From: Anaeramoeba flamelloides
Lineage: Eukaryota; Metamonada; Anaeramoebidae
Length of the DNA: 64,000 nucleotides
Assembly: GCA_027625915.1 (NCBI GenBank)
Contig: JANTQA010000032.1
Coordinates: 3,162,001 to 3,226,000, forward strand
Direction of reading: 5' to 3'
Part shown: positions 1 through 16,444 of the stretch, one piece after another
How the letters are laid out: each line of letters begins with the position of its first letter
Numbering within the stretch: position 1 is the first letter of the stretch
Position numbers and translations under genes: made by a program
Notes under the pieces: generated by a model
What the model was told of the DNA's origin: nothing
The model's database searches: none
What the model saw: only the letters and a program-made list of their open reading frames with translations

Positions 1-28
1 AAAAAATATATTATTGTATTAAAATTAG

Positions 29-3000
29 AATACATCCCCACTTTATTTTGCTTCTGAAAATGGAAATGCAAAAATAATTGAAATGTTACTAAAAGCTGGT
101 GCCGATCCAAACATTCGTACACTTTATCTTGAAAACAGTTGTCTTCACATTGGATGTAAAAATGGAAATTTCCAAGCAGTCCAGCTCTTAATTAGTGCTG
201 GGATAGACCCTAATATAATAAATAAAGATGGCTTAACTCCATTGCATATTTCTGTTCAAGAAGAATATGAAGAAATTGTGGAATTTCTATTATCGTGTAA
301 TTGTGATGTCTCGATTTTGGATAAAGATAAAACAATTGCTATTGAAATTGCAGAAAAAAAATGTAATAACTCACTAAAACAATTAATTTCTAGATATTCG
401 AAGATAAAGGAGATATATTGCGAAGAGAAAACATCCAATTCGATAAAAATAAAATGGAATTTACCTTTGAGTTTTGTAAATTATAAAAATTTCATTCTTG
501 AATATGGAATAATTTCCAATAAAGAAGAACCCTTTTTAGAATTAATTGAAACAGACGAAACTACGATCAAATTAAAAAACTTGAAAGAATTTCAAGAATA
601 TTATTTCCGAATCAAAGTGAAAAAAAATGGGAAAGATTTTGAATGGAGTGATGTAATAAAATTTCAAACACTTGCACTAACATTGCCAAAAAAAATTGAT
701 CAAGAACGCATTTTTGGGATTTATAATAAAAATCAGCAAATGACAAAATTGATCTGGAATATTCCAAGTGAACTGATTGATTATTATGAATTAAAATTTA
801 ATGGTTGTAAATACAGGCAATCAAAAGATAATGTTTATCAGATCGAAGGGGAAGTTAACACTGTAAAAATTACACCTCATAACCGAATAGGATTTGGTCC
901 CACAACTTTAAAGATCTTAAAATCACCCCATCCAGATTTTTGTAATTTTGTTGATTTTAAAAAAACTTTTTCAGTTGATGAAGGCAAGGCTACTTTCTTA
1001 GTACAATTAGTTGACAAAGGTGGGGAGAAAATTGTTTCTTGTGGCGAATGGGAACCAGGTTTTACTTTTTTTGTCCGGCCTTTGAGAAAAAAAAAAGTTG
1101 GATCAACAATAAATAATGAAAAAATAGATAATTGTCAAGAAAAAAAAAATGGAATACTGAATAAGATAGAAATTGACAATATTCAAAAAGATCAAATTAT
1201 ACAAATGGATATGGAATTGGAATTTGAAGATAAAAACTTTGTCAAAATGGTCAATGAAGGAATAGAAAATGAAAATGAAATAAAAATCGAAAATAAAATA
1301 GGAAAGAATGAAAAGAAACAAGAGGATCAAAATAGAAAAGATCAAAATAAAAAAATAGATACTAGGGTAGAATATGAAAACTTAAAAAATGAAAAAATAC
1401 AAAGTCCAAAAAAAAAAACACAAAAAGAGAGAGAAATTTCCAAAGATGAAAATAGAATAATAACCAATGGAAAGGAATTAAAAAATCGAAATAAACTAGG
1501 CAGAAATGAAATAATTGGGATGGAAAACAAATTTTCTAATAAAATTGGAAGAGGGGGAAATGTTAATATAACTGGAAGAGAAATTAGAAGGGAGAAAGAG
1601 AAAGGGAAAGAGAAAGAGAAAGAGAAAGGGAAAGAGAAAGGGAAAGAGAAAGAGAAAGAGAAAGAGAAAGAGAAAGAGAAAGAGAAAGAGAAAGAGAAAG
1701 AGGATATCAAAAGAATGGATATTAAAATAAATGAAAATAAAATTAATCCTAATAATACAACTGAAACTGAAAAGCAAAAAAATGAAAATGAAATAAAAAA
1801 AGAAAATGAAAAACACAAAGAAATAGAAAATAAGAAAAAACAAAAAATTAATAATTTTCAATATGGAAATAAAGCAAATTCAGAATTTTACTCGAATGGT
1901 AGATATTTATTTACTTATTTTGTAACAAAGGCGGGCGTATATGAAGGTAATATTTTTTATAATCAAAAATTACTTGCGTTATCACCCTTTGTTTTTGAAA
2001 TGAAAAGTGGTAAATTTTCACCATCAAAAAGCAAATTCCAATTTTCAAATAATAACGAAAAGAACATTTATCCAAATGAAATTATTTTAAATGGTATTTT
2101 GCAAGATAAATATAAAAATAGAATCAATTCTAATAAAAGCATTGATCTTAGTTGTACAATAAATGATCTGGACGGAAATTCAAAAAAAATCTCACCCCTG
2201 TATTTAAAAAATGGTGAGATTCAAATAAGGTGTAAACCTTGGATTACTGGGAATTTTTATTTTTTGTTTTCTAATCAAAATGAATGTTCATCAAAATATT
2301 TTATTGTCTATCCAAATTTTAATTTAAAAATTAATTTTAAAAAATTAAATTTAAAGTTATTAAAGGAAAATTCTTTCAAAATTCAGACATTTAAAAGAAA
2401 AAATAAACGTCAGCGTCTAATAATCAAAATTTTTCCCACAAATTTTAAGGAAGTATCAAAAGATGGGATATTAAAAGATTTAAAAAAAATTCAAAATATC
2501 GCACACCCAAATTTAGTCAAAATTTTAGGAATATCTTATAATAATAATAACAAGAAGAAACAGAGAAATAGTCATAACAAGAGCAATGGGCAATCTGGAA
2601 ATATCAAAAAGGTGGGAAGTCTTGGTAGGCTTTGTATAATAAGCGAATATATCAAAGGAAAAAATTTAAAAGAAATCCAGCCAAAATTAGTTTTTCAAGA
2701 AAAAATCCAAATCCTTATTTCAATATGTAGAATTTTAATTTATTTGCATTCAAAAAATATATTTTTTTACCATTTAAAGCCATCAAATATTTATTTCTCA
2801 AATAATAATATTCAATCAATTAAAATCAAAAAATTTGGTATGAAACATGTTTTAAATGATGTATTAAATTCCAACATAATGTTTAAAACACTCAAATATG
2901 TTGACCCTACTTTAGAATCTTTAAAATCATATAAATCCGTTAATGACGTCTTTTCCTTTGGCATTTTAATGGAATTTTTAATGTATGGAAATGATAAAAT

Positions 3001-4102
3001 GAAAAGAAAAAAAAAACAATTGATGAAAACTGATGAATTAATACTCTTATGTAAAAATAGGAAAAAAATTCAAATGAGACCAACATTTAGTGAAATTCAA
3101 AAAAAATTAATTTGTTTTTCCAAAATGAATTTTTCAAATTTTTATTTTCAAATCTTAGAATCGACACTATTGCAAACTATTAGAAAAGAGGAAATTAAAT
3201 TGATTATTGATAAATCTGATAATGGCGATTTAAAAAATCAAATAAAAAATGAGACGGGAAATAGGAATGAAGATTGGGACGAGGATAAAAATAGGGATGA
3301 GAGCGAGAATAAACTAAAAACAAAAACTAAACAACAAAATTTTGATTTTTATCTTAACATTGTAGAATCTTCTTTATTAGATATCTCTATTTATCCCTTA
3401 GAAATGTATGAAAAAATAAAATCGATTTTTTTCGATTTTTTTGGTCACAAGAATAATATGAGAATTAAAAAAATATTGTTACTTAACAATAAACAAAATG
3501 AATTAAATTTCAAAAATTATATTTCGCTCTTTCGAAAAAAATCGAAAAAAATCTCTTTTCTAAATAATAATAATAATATTTCCCCGAAAGATTATAGTAC
3601 AAAAAACTTTAGTATAAACACTTTAGAATATAATATTTTGTCTCATTTATTCCAATCGCCAAATATAATCAATTCCAAATATAATCCAGAAAGGCCGATA
3701 CTAGCTTGGAAACTATTAAGATCAAATGAGGATCTTGATGAAATAATACATAATGGGTTTGAAAGTTATTATTTTCCAAAGCCTTTGTTTTTTCATCAAT
3801 ATATTGGCACGGGTAATTCTTTATTAAAAAAATCTTATAAGCAATTTAAAATTTGTTTATCTTGGGTTTCTTTGGGATCTATCCATCCTGAATTAAATAA
3901 ATCTGAAAAATATTTAAAAAATTTCACCTTCATGCCAAAAATAAATTCAATTTTTTGTTTGCAGGCCGACAAAATACAAATTGCCCACGAACGTAAATTA
4001 ACCTATGTGTTGGGAAACGTTTTCAAGGATGATATTGTCATACAAAATCCCCATGCAGTACTTCCCAGATTTATAATAGATTTTGAAATTAATTGTTTAT
4101 AA
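29..4102 (+). CDS. Ankyrin-FN3-filamin-pseudokinase-PARP-like mosaic protein (5' partial)
   Basis: The last exon of a gene whose start lies outside the window. A 3' splice site (TTAG at 25-28) precedes codon 29, in frame with an ankyrin repeat that continues to about residue 107 (counting from the Met codon at 83; 1339 residues from there). Next come two FN3-like domains (about 108-197 and 198-283). A filamin-type Ig repeat starts at about 290, is interrupted at about 340-595 by a Lys/Glu/Asn-rich insert, and resumes at about 600-650. A second filamin-like domain follows to about 745, then a kinase-like domain (about 750-1010) and a C-terminal PARP-like region (about 1202-1339) ending in LPRFIIDFEI. 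The kinase lacks key residues: FYHLKPSN stands where HRDLKPxN is expected and KFG replaces DFG. The PARP-like start reads AWKLL where HGT is usual. I infer a cytoplasmic scaffold without either activity. Domain order is well supported; the PARP assignment is moderate. Confidence 0.8.
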   Translation, partial: NTSPLYFASENGNAKIIEMLLKAGADPNIRTLYLENSCLHIGCKNGNFQAVQLLISAGIDPNIINKDGLTPLHISVQEEYEEIVEFLLSCNCDVSILDKDKTIAIEIAEKKCNNSLKQLISRYSKIKEIYCEEKTSNSIKIKWNLPLSFVNYKNFILEYGIISNKEEPFLELIETDETTIKLKNLKEFQEYYFRIKVKKNGKDFEWSDVIKFQTLALTLPKKIDQERIFGIYNKNQQMTKLIWNIPSELIDYYELKFNGCKYRQSKDNVYQIEGEVNTVKITPHNRIGFGPTTLKILKSPHPDFCNFVDFKKTFSVDEGKATFLVQLVDKGGEKIVSCGEWEPGFTFFVRPLRKKKVGSTINNEKIDNCQEKKNGILNKIEIDNIQKDQIIQMDMELEFEDKNFVKMVNEGIENENEIKIENKIGKNEKKQEDQNRKDQNKKIDTRVEYENLKNEKIQSPKKKTQKEREISKDENRIITNGKELKNRNKLGRNEIIGMENKFSNKIGRGGNVNITGREIRREKEKGKEKEKEKGKEKGKEKEKEKEKEKEKEKEKEKEDIKRMDIKINENKINPNNTTETEKQKNENEIKKENEKHKEIENKKKQKINNFQYGNKANSEFYSNGRYLFTYFVTKAGVYEGNIFYNQKLLALSPFVFEMKSGKFSPSKSKFQFSNNNEKNIYPNEIILNGILQDKYKNRINSNKSIDLSCTINDLDGNSKKISPLYLKNGEIQIRCKPWITGNFYFLFSNQNECSSKYFIVYPNFNLKINFKKLNLKLLKENSFKIQTFKRKNKRQRLIIKIFPTNFKEVSKDGILKDLKKIQNIAHPNLVKILGISYNNNNKKKQRNSHNKSNGQSGNIKKVGSLGRLCIISEYIKGKNLKEIQPKLVFQEKIQILISICRILIYLHSKNIFFYHLKPSNIYFSNNNIQSIKIKKFGMKHVLNDVLNSNIMFKTLKYVDPTLESLKSYKSVNDVFSFGILMEFLMYGNDKMKRKKKQLMKTDELILLCKNRKKIQMRPTFSEIQKKLICFSKMNFSNFYFQILESTLLQTIRKEEIKLIIDKSDNGDLKNQIKNETGNRNEDWDEDKNRDESENKLKTKTKQQNFDFYLNIVESSLLDISIYPLEMYEKIKSIFFDFFGHKNNMRIKKILLLNNKQNELNFKNYISLFRKKSKKISFLNNNNNISPKDYSTKNFSINTLEYNILSHLFQSPNIINSKYNPERPILAWKLLRSNEDLDEIIHNGFESYYFPKPLFFHQYIGTGNSLLKKSYKQFKICLSWVSLGSIHPELNKSEKYLKNFTFMPKINSIFCLQADKIQIAHERKLTYVLGNVFKDDIVIQNPHAVLPRFIIDFEINCL
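1597..1701 (+). repeat. GAGAAA hexamer tract coding (Lys-Glu)n
   Basis: A tandem array of GAGAAA/GGGAAA units inside the mosaic gene encodes about 35 residues of alternating Lys and Glu within the charged insert that splits the filamin repeat. The tract is all purine on the + strand, so the opposite strand stays open in several frames and yields spurious Phe/Ser-rich ORFs. Length variation between alleles is likely, and frame is kept as long as whole hexamers change. Confidence 0.9.
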
Positions 4103-4156
4103 AATTATCTTGTTATTTTTTTTTTATATTTATCTTTTCTTTTGTTTTGTGTTTTG

Positions 4157-4350
<194 letters not shown>

Positions 4351-4412
4351 CTTATTGGTGTAGGATTAATTGTAATAAATAGAGTTCTTGAAAAAAAAAA
4401 AAAAAAAAAAAA

Positions 4413-6433
4413 GTGAATTTCAAAAATTGGAAACAGATTAACTTTTTCTACCCACAATCAAACTTTCAGGATAAAGTGATTTGATTTTGCTAATCTTAAA
4501 TCAATTTAATACAATTCAAAAAATTCATAGTGAATGTGGAAAATATAAAACTTATATTTCATAAATAGAGAACATTTTTTAATTGGGTTGTCATTTTCAT
4601 TGTTTGTATTTACAAATTTTGGAGTAACCAAAGATTCTAAAATGAAAGGAATACGGGTAATTTCACTTTTAAGAAACAAACTTTAAAACCATAGCACAAA
4701 AGAAAATTTCAAATTACTGTACAAAATTTGGATTCTAGTATAAAATTCTAGAGTCAAGTATAAAATTCAAAAAATATGCCTTAATTTGGATTTTTTTTAT
4801 TCTTTAAATTTTGTTAAAAGTTTGTTTTTAAAAAGAGGAACTGGATCTATACTGAATTGAAAAAAAGATAATAAGATGAAATATTATCCAAAGAGAGATT
4901 ATTAATGACTCGAGGGGATGAACACTAAAAATATATATAAAAAGATGGTGGATTTTACTCGGATTTAAAGAAAATTATCTCAAATTTGTTAGGAAAAAGT
5001 CAAACATAAAAAAAGGTATAAAAGGCTATAAAGCTCAATTATCTCATTAATTATGAAACCTTACTGAAAACTAAAAGCAAAATCAATTAAAAGAAAGAAA
5101 CCAATTGACCCCAAAGAATAACCCAATATATTATTGTTGATCAAATCAAAAAACATGATTTAGATCTCGTTTATTATCAGAAATTCTTGGTCTGATTTTG
5201 GAAAAGTGGAAAATAACATAGTTTTGAAGAGATCCAAAATAATCTCTTTTTTTAATAGTTTTTGAATTATAAATGGGAAAAAATTTCACTTCCTATTGAT
5301 ATTTTTCTTTTTCAAATATCTAGTTTACAAAATATAACTTACTCCTTTGAGAAACTGTCTTTATGTAAAAAAAACAATCATAAAAAGGAAGAGAAATTTT
5401 TTTCCCATTTCATATTCAAAGACCAGACATATCAAATTTTTAATAATAGATCAATCAAAGAAAAACCTTAACCGAAATTAATATTTTAAAAAAACTGTTA
5501 TTGTTTTTAATTCTCCATTTAGTCTTGAAACTTTTATTTTATCTTTTATGAATTGATCTTAATTCTGACTCTCATTAAGGTTTTTAATTAAAAACATATT
5601 GAATTTTTTTTCTTGTTTCACATTTTTTCCCCAACAAATAAGATTTTCTCTCACGGTTAATTTGTAAAAGATCATCCCTCAACAATCTATCAATTTCCAT
5701 TATAAGTCTCTTATTTTTGTTCAACGTTATTTATCTTATGCTATTGGATCAGTCTAATTTTCACGTATATTTAATTCAAATTTGAAGTAATGAATCCAAG
5801 TTAAAATTCTTGAATAAATTAGTACTTTTCTTTTGTAGATCCTTACAAACTCAATTCAGTCTCTCTGTGGTATATTTAGTTTTCTTATTATTTATTGAAC
5901 AGAAGATAATTGCGAGTATTTTCAATCATTTTAATTAATAAAAAAAAACAAGGAGAAAGTGAAATTAGAAGTTCTCAATAAAATAAATTTCTCAAATTCG
6001 GATCAGGAGAGCCTGAAAACCTTCAAGTCAATCAACAATTTGGTATTTCTCAAATTGTAGTACAGTGTTGATTCCATCACACACAATTAATATCTCCAAA
6101 TTAAGAGAAATAGTATAATCTCTCAAAATAATCTTTTGACTTTTGGAAATCTTTTTGGTATTTCTAAAGATTTCAAACACTTGAAGACAATTTACAAATC
6201 TTCAAAGAAGAAAAGGAGTTTGGGAATGAAAAGCCTTATCCAAATCCATGAGATTTTTTGGGGTGAGCGAAAAGGTTTGATTGTTATTTTTTTTAAATTT
6301 TTCAATTTATTCAAAATCCTTCAACTTTTACCAAAACCCATAAAAACTTCCTTTAGTTTCGTTTGTGGTTTCTTATCAAAGCCAATTTTTCTTTTTTTAT
6401 TTAAAAAAAACTTCTTTAATTGTTTGGGTTTGA
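4413..6433. other. Intergenic region, no gene recognised
   Basis: A+T-rich sequence between the mosaic gene and the BRSK-like kinase, both on the + strand. Open frames at 5262-5471 and 6136-6516 have no family signature and composition like the surrounding DNA. The last few hundred bases are probably 5' UTR and promoter of the kinase. No tRNA-like or repeat structure was found. Confidence 0.6.
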
Positions 6434-12956
<6,523 letters not shown>

Positions 12957-13032
12957 ATTTTATTTTGTCAAAAAATTATAATTTTGTTTGTTAAAACTGT
13001 CATTTAATTATTCTTATTTTTAATTTTGTTAT

Positions 13033-13033
<1 letters not shown>

Positions 13034-13063
<30 letters not shown>
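13034..13063. repeat. (TA)n microsatellite
   Basis: About 15 TA dinucleotides lie 80 bp downstream of the kinase stop codon. Similar short TA runs occur at about 42992-43007, 44782-44802 and 45508-45540. Confidence 0.9.
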
Positions 13064-13065
<2 letters not shown>

Positions 13066-14591
13066 CTGTTTTCTTTTATCTTTATTGGAATATTTTAAAT
13101 TTCTAAATTTTGAATATTCGTGAATACAAATTGTTGTTTGTTTCCAATAATATTTTTCAATAAAAAAGATTAAAAGTTTTGTTGTTTAATTTAATATTTT
13201 TTTTTTTTAATATCAATTAATCGTATATTTGATGATGCTAATTAATTTCAATATCTGCTTTAATTAACTAATAAAAGCGTGAATTAATTAAAATAGTTAA
13301 TTATTTTTCCAAACTTTTTAATACAAATTTAATATTAAAAAAAAATGAAACTTAACTCTTTTTCAAGCAAAAGGGCGCATCTCTTGAATCATCAATACCA
13401 TCGAATTTGATTGTTTAAAAGCTAATTACTTATTAGTAATTTTCATTTTAATTATTCATTGTTTCATTTTTTCATTTTTTTTTTATTTATGGATATTTCA
13501 TAGTTGGAAAATGAAACTACAAGATAAGAAGAAACCAATTTGGAAATAATATGTCAGTATAAAAAGGGAAACAGTTTAATTTTGATTTCGAATGAGCTAG
13601 ATAAAGAAATTAAGAAAGACCTTTATTGGATTGATGTAAGGAACAAAGAAAAAAGAAAATAAAGAAAAAAAAAACAATTCCAACAAAATACCCAGATGAA
13701 TTTCGGTTTTGTATTGAAAATGAGACTTTAAAGAACAAAAGTTTGATGTGTCAAGAATTATCAATAAAATGTAGAGAACTTTTTCTCAATTCACCTTATT
13801 CAAAGATTTTTAAATGTTTTCATAATTTTTTTCATTATAATTTACAAAACGAGATTTCTCGTTTCAAATAAAAGGATACATCAATTTTTTAAAATATTTA
13901 ATTTTATTTTTTATTGTTTTGTTTTAATGGGTTTTAAAGATTCAGTTGAGTTTTTTTTTTATGCTTTAAAATGTTTTTTATGTTTTAGAATGATATTACA
14001 ATTAATTTGATTCAATTATGAAAAATTCTTGAATTTTTTGTGTTCTTTTATTTGAAAAAGGAGTTTATTTCTTGAGAAATAAATATTATTGTTTAACCGA
14101 AAAGATTGTTTATTAATAATAAAAAATTAGAAATAATTGTTTTTGTTGGGAAGATTTGATTAAATAAATCAAAAAAAGTCATCAATCTTTTGAAAAAAAA
14201 AAATAATAATAACTAAAAAAAAACATTAATTAAAAATTAAGCATTTAGGTACATATCTTTTTTTTTAATTATTAAACATATAAACAAGCTAAAAGAGTAT
14301 AAAAATCATGGAATAAAAAAAAAATAGGAATTGTTGTTATTTGGAAAATTACATTAATATTAACTCTTTAATTTGCATTTATATCTTTAACAAAAAAAAT
14401 GCATAATCAAAATAATTTATTTTAGACTTTTTGGATGAATCAGCCTATTCTTAATTATTTGGTTTTTATTAATGATAAAAACTATGTTAATAAACTTTAC
14501 TAATTTTTTTAAACAATCAAAATTCCTCTTTAAAATAAAACTATGAATGCAAAATAAATTGTGATGTTAATTTAAAATTAAGAATATTGCC

Positions 14592-15114
14592 CCTATTTTA
14601 AAAATTTGGACATATCAGAAAAACAAAAATCAGCAAAAAAACTGAAATTTATTATATTGTCACAAACTTAAAATTAAACCACATTTAAGTAACTTAGTAT
14701 TAATGTTTTTATATGTAATCATTTTTCTACAAAGAAAAGAAAGAAATTTAAAATGAAAAAAAAAAATTGGTGTATCCAAAATAATGAAATGAACTGAATA
14801 AAAAAAGTATTGGTAAATTTGTTGAAATTTCACCAACAATTCTTGATAGATCAAATGGTATGATCAAATTCGACCAATTGTATTTGTTTTTTAGATTTAG
14901 CGGACAAAATAAAAAACTTCTATCAGCCATAGAAAAAAAAATTCTAACGCTAACGAAACATATTTTGTAACTATAAAAATGGAAATGTAAAAAAAAACAA
15001 AAAATACAAAAAATTAAATAGTTTGTAAAATCAAAAATTATTCCGAAATTTAAGGTTAAATGTAGTATTGTTATTCTTTCAACTGTTTAAAATGTATCCA
15101 AATTTTTGGAATTT
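14592..15114. mobile_element. Tc1/mariner-like MITE, copy 1
   Basis: A roughly 520-bp element collinear with the sequence at 51614-52137. The ends are inverted: AAAATTTGGACAT on the left and TGTATCCAAATTTTTGGAA on the right, the sort of terminus common in Tc1/mariner elements. The interior shares long stretches with copy 2, for example TTGGTAAATTTGTTGAAATT. Open frames on the minus strand (14660-14930) resemble the translation of copy 2 but show no transposase motif, so the element looks non-autonomous. TA dinucleotides lie near the ends, but a target duplication could not be fixed by eye. Confidence 0.75.
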
Positions 15115-15249
15115 CGTTAATATATATACATAAAATTGATGGAGTGAATTAATTTTGTATTATAGCTTTCGTTTTTTTTTAGAATTTGTGTTTTGATCTC
15201 AATATCTATTGATTTTTGAAATAAAAACAAAATACAGATTAAAATAAAC

Positions 15250-15450
15250 CTGCTTTGGCTTTTCAAATATTTAAAAGAATTGAGTAAAATCAAGGATTTT
15301 TCACAATCCTTTTGAATTCGGGAAAACCCGGGTACTTGGCTGAACTATTGTACACTAAGAAATAAATCTAAAAATTAAGGAATTTTTTTTTATTACTTAA
15401 ATTAAAAAAAGTTGGGTACTCTATGGGAGACTACAGTATTTGGCACTAAC
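15250..15450. repeat. Fold-back hairpin family, locus 1
   Basis: Two palindromic modules typical of this window's hairpin family. The first (about 15256-15330) has the arms TTTAAAAGAATTGAGTAAAA and TTTTGAATTCGGGAAAACC around a short loop. The second (about 15357-15412) pairs AAGAAATAAATCTAAAAATT with TTACTTAAATTAAAA. Flanking words GGTACTTGGC and GGGTACTCTA echo the AGTGCCGTAGAGTGCC seen at other loci. Confidence 0.65.
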
Positions 15451-15789
15451 CTAATTTCAAATTTTTGTTTTAGAAATTACAATAAGAAGTCATAATTTCT
15501 TTGATCATTGAATAATGACAAAATAAATAATGATTCTTTATTTCAAATAATATCTTTGATATCATTCATATTATTTTTTTTCAATTTGAATTGATTTTTT
15601 AATACAAATTATTTTTTTTATCGATGGTCAGTCCCAAAGGAAATAATCGATACCTCAATAATTTCTAGATTAAAATGATTTTTACATAAATTGCAAAATA
15701 AAAAAAATAAAAATTAATCCTTCTCAATACTAATGAATCAAGGATGAGTAAAAAAATTTAGAGATAGTAAAAAAAACAATATAACGAAA

Positions 15790-16105
15790 TATCTATTTAA
15801 ATTCTATGAACAATTATTGATTGATCAAATGGTTAGATCTCATCAACTAATTTTATTTATGTTCTTCTGTTTTGAAGAACTCAACTTTAACTTAATATCA
15901 ACTTTTCAAAAAATTTATTGATCAAAAGAAAAAAGTTATACAAAATACAAAAAATAAAATGAAAACAAAAAAACTAAAAAGATGAAAAAATGATTTTTGT
16001 AAAATACAAAAATCAAAATTATTTCCCAATTTGTATGAAATTGTATTATTTTGATTTTTTAATTGTTTTTACTCGTGTTTAAAATTTTGAATTTTAGTTT
16101 ATATA
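15790..16105. mobile_element. Decayed partial copy of the MITE
   Basis: Sequence around ATTATTGATTGATCAAATGG and the following poly-A-rich segment aligns with the right half of the two MITE copies, with many differences. The left half and clear ends are missing. Older and more diverged than the other two. Confidence 0.5.
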
Positions 16106-16444
16106 CAGATCAGTATATAAGAATGTTCTCTTCATATTTGTCAACTCTTGTTTGATAGATCTTTAAAAAAAAAGTCTGTAAAACTTTTATAAAATGGATA
16201 TATCAAAAAACGAAACTTACAACAAAAAAAATAATTTTCTAAAATATAGATTTTATTTTTTATTTATCTAATTTGCTAATTATTTCTCATTACGTTCAAT
16301 TAATAATATATGTTTGTTATTTTTTAACTTTTTTAAAATCATAAACTGAAAATAAATATGAATACGAATATAAATATAAATATAAAGATATGAAAATATC
16401 AAGAATTTAGAAATTCTTAAATAAATTAAAAGAAGAAATTCAAC

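Larger units (their letters stand above)
12957..16444. other. Intergenic region between convergent kinase and eIF3e genes
   Basis: About 3.5 kb between the 3' ends of two convergent genes. It holds a (TA)n tract at about 13034-13063, a MITE copy (14592-15114), a hairpin-family copy (15250-15450) and a decayed MITE copy (15790-16105). Nothing coding was recognised in the rest. Confidence 0.7.

Noticed and set aside
1103-1861. Several Phe/Ser/Ile-rich open frames on the minus strand opposite the mosaic gene
   Set aside because: They are complements of the purine-rich Lys/Glu-coding tract and have no family signature.
14660-14930. Minus-strand frames in the MITE, similar in translation to those at 51750-52034, considered as a transposase remnant
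   Set aside because: The similarity is explained by the DNA repeat; no DDE/D or helix-turn-helix motif was seen.
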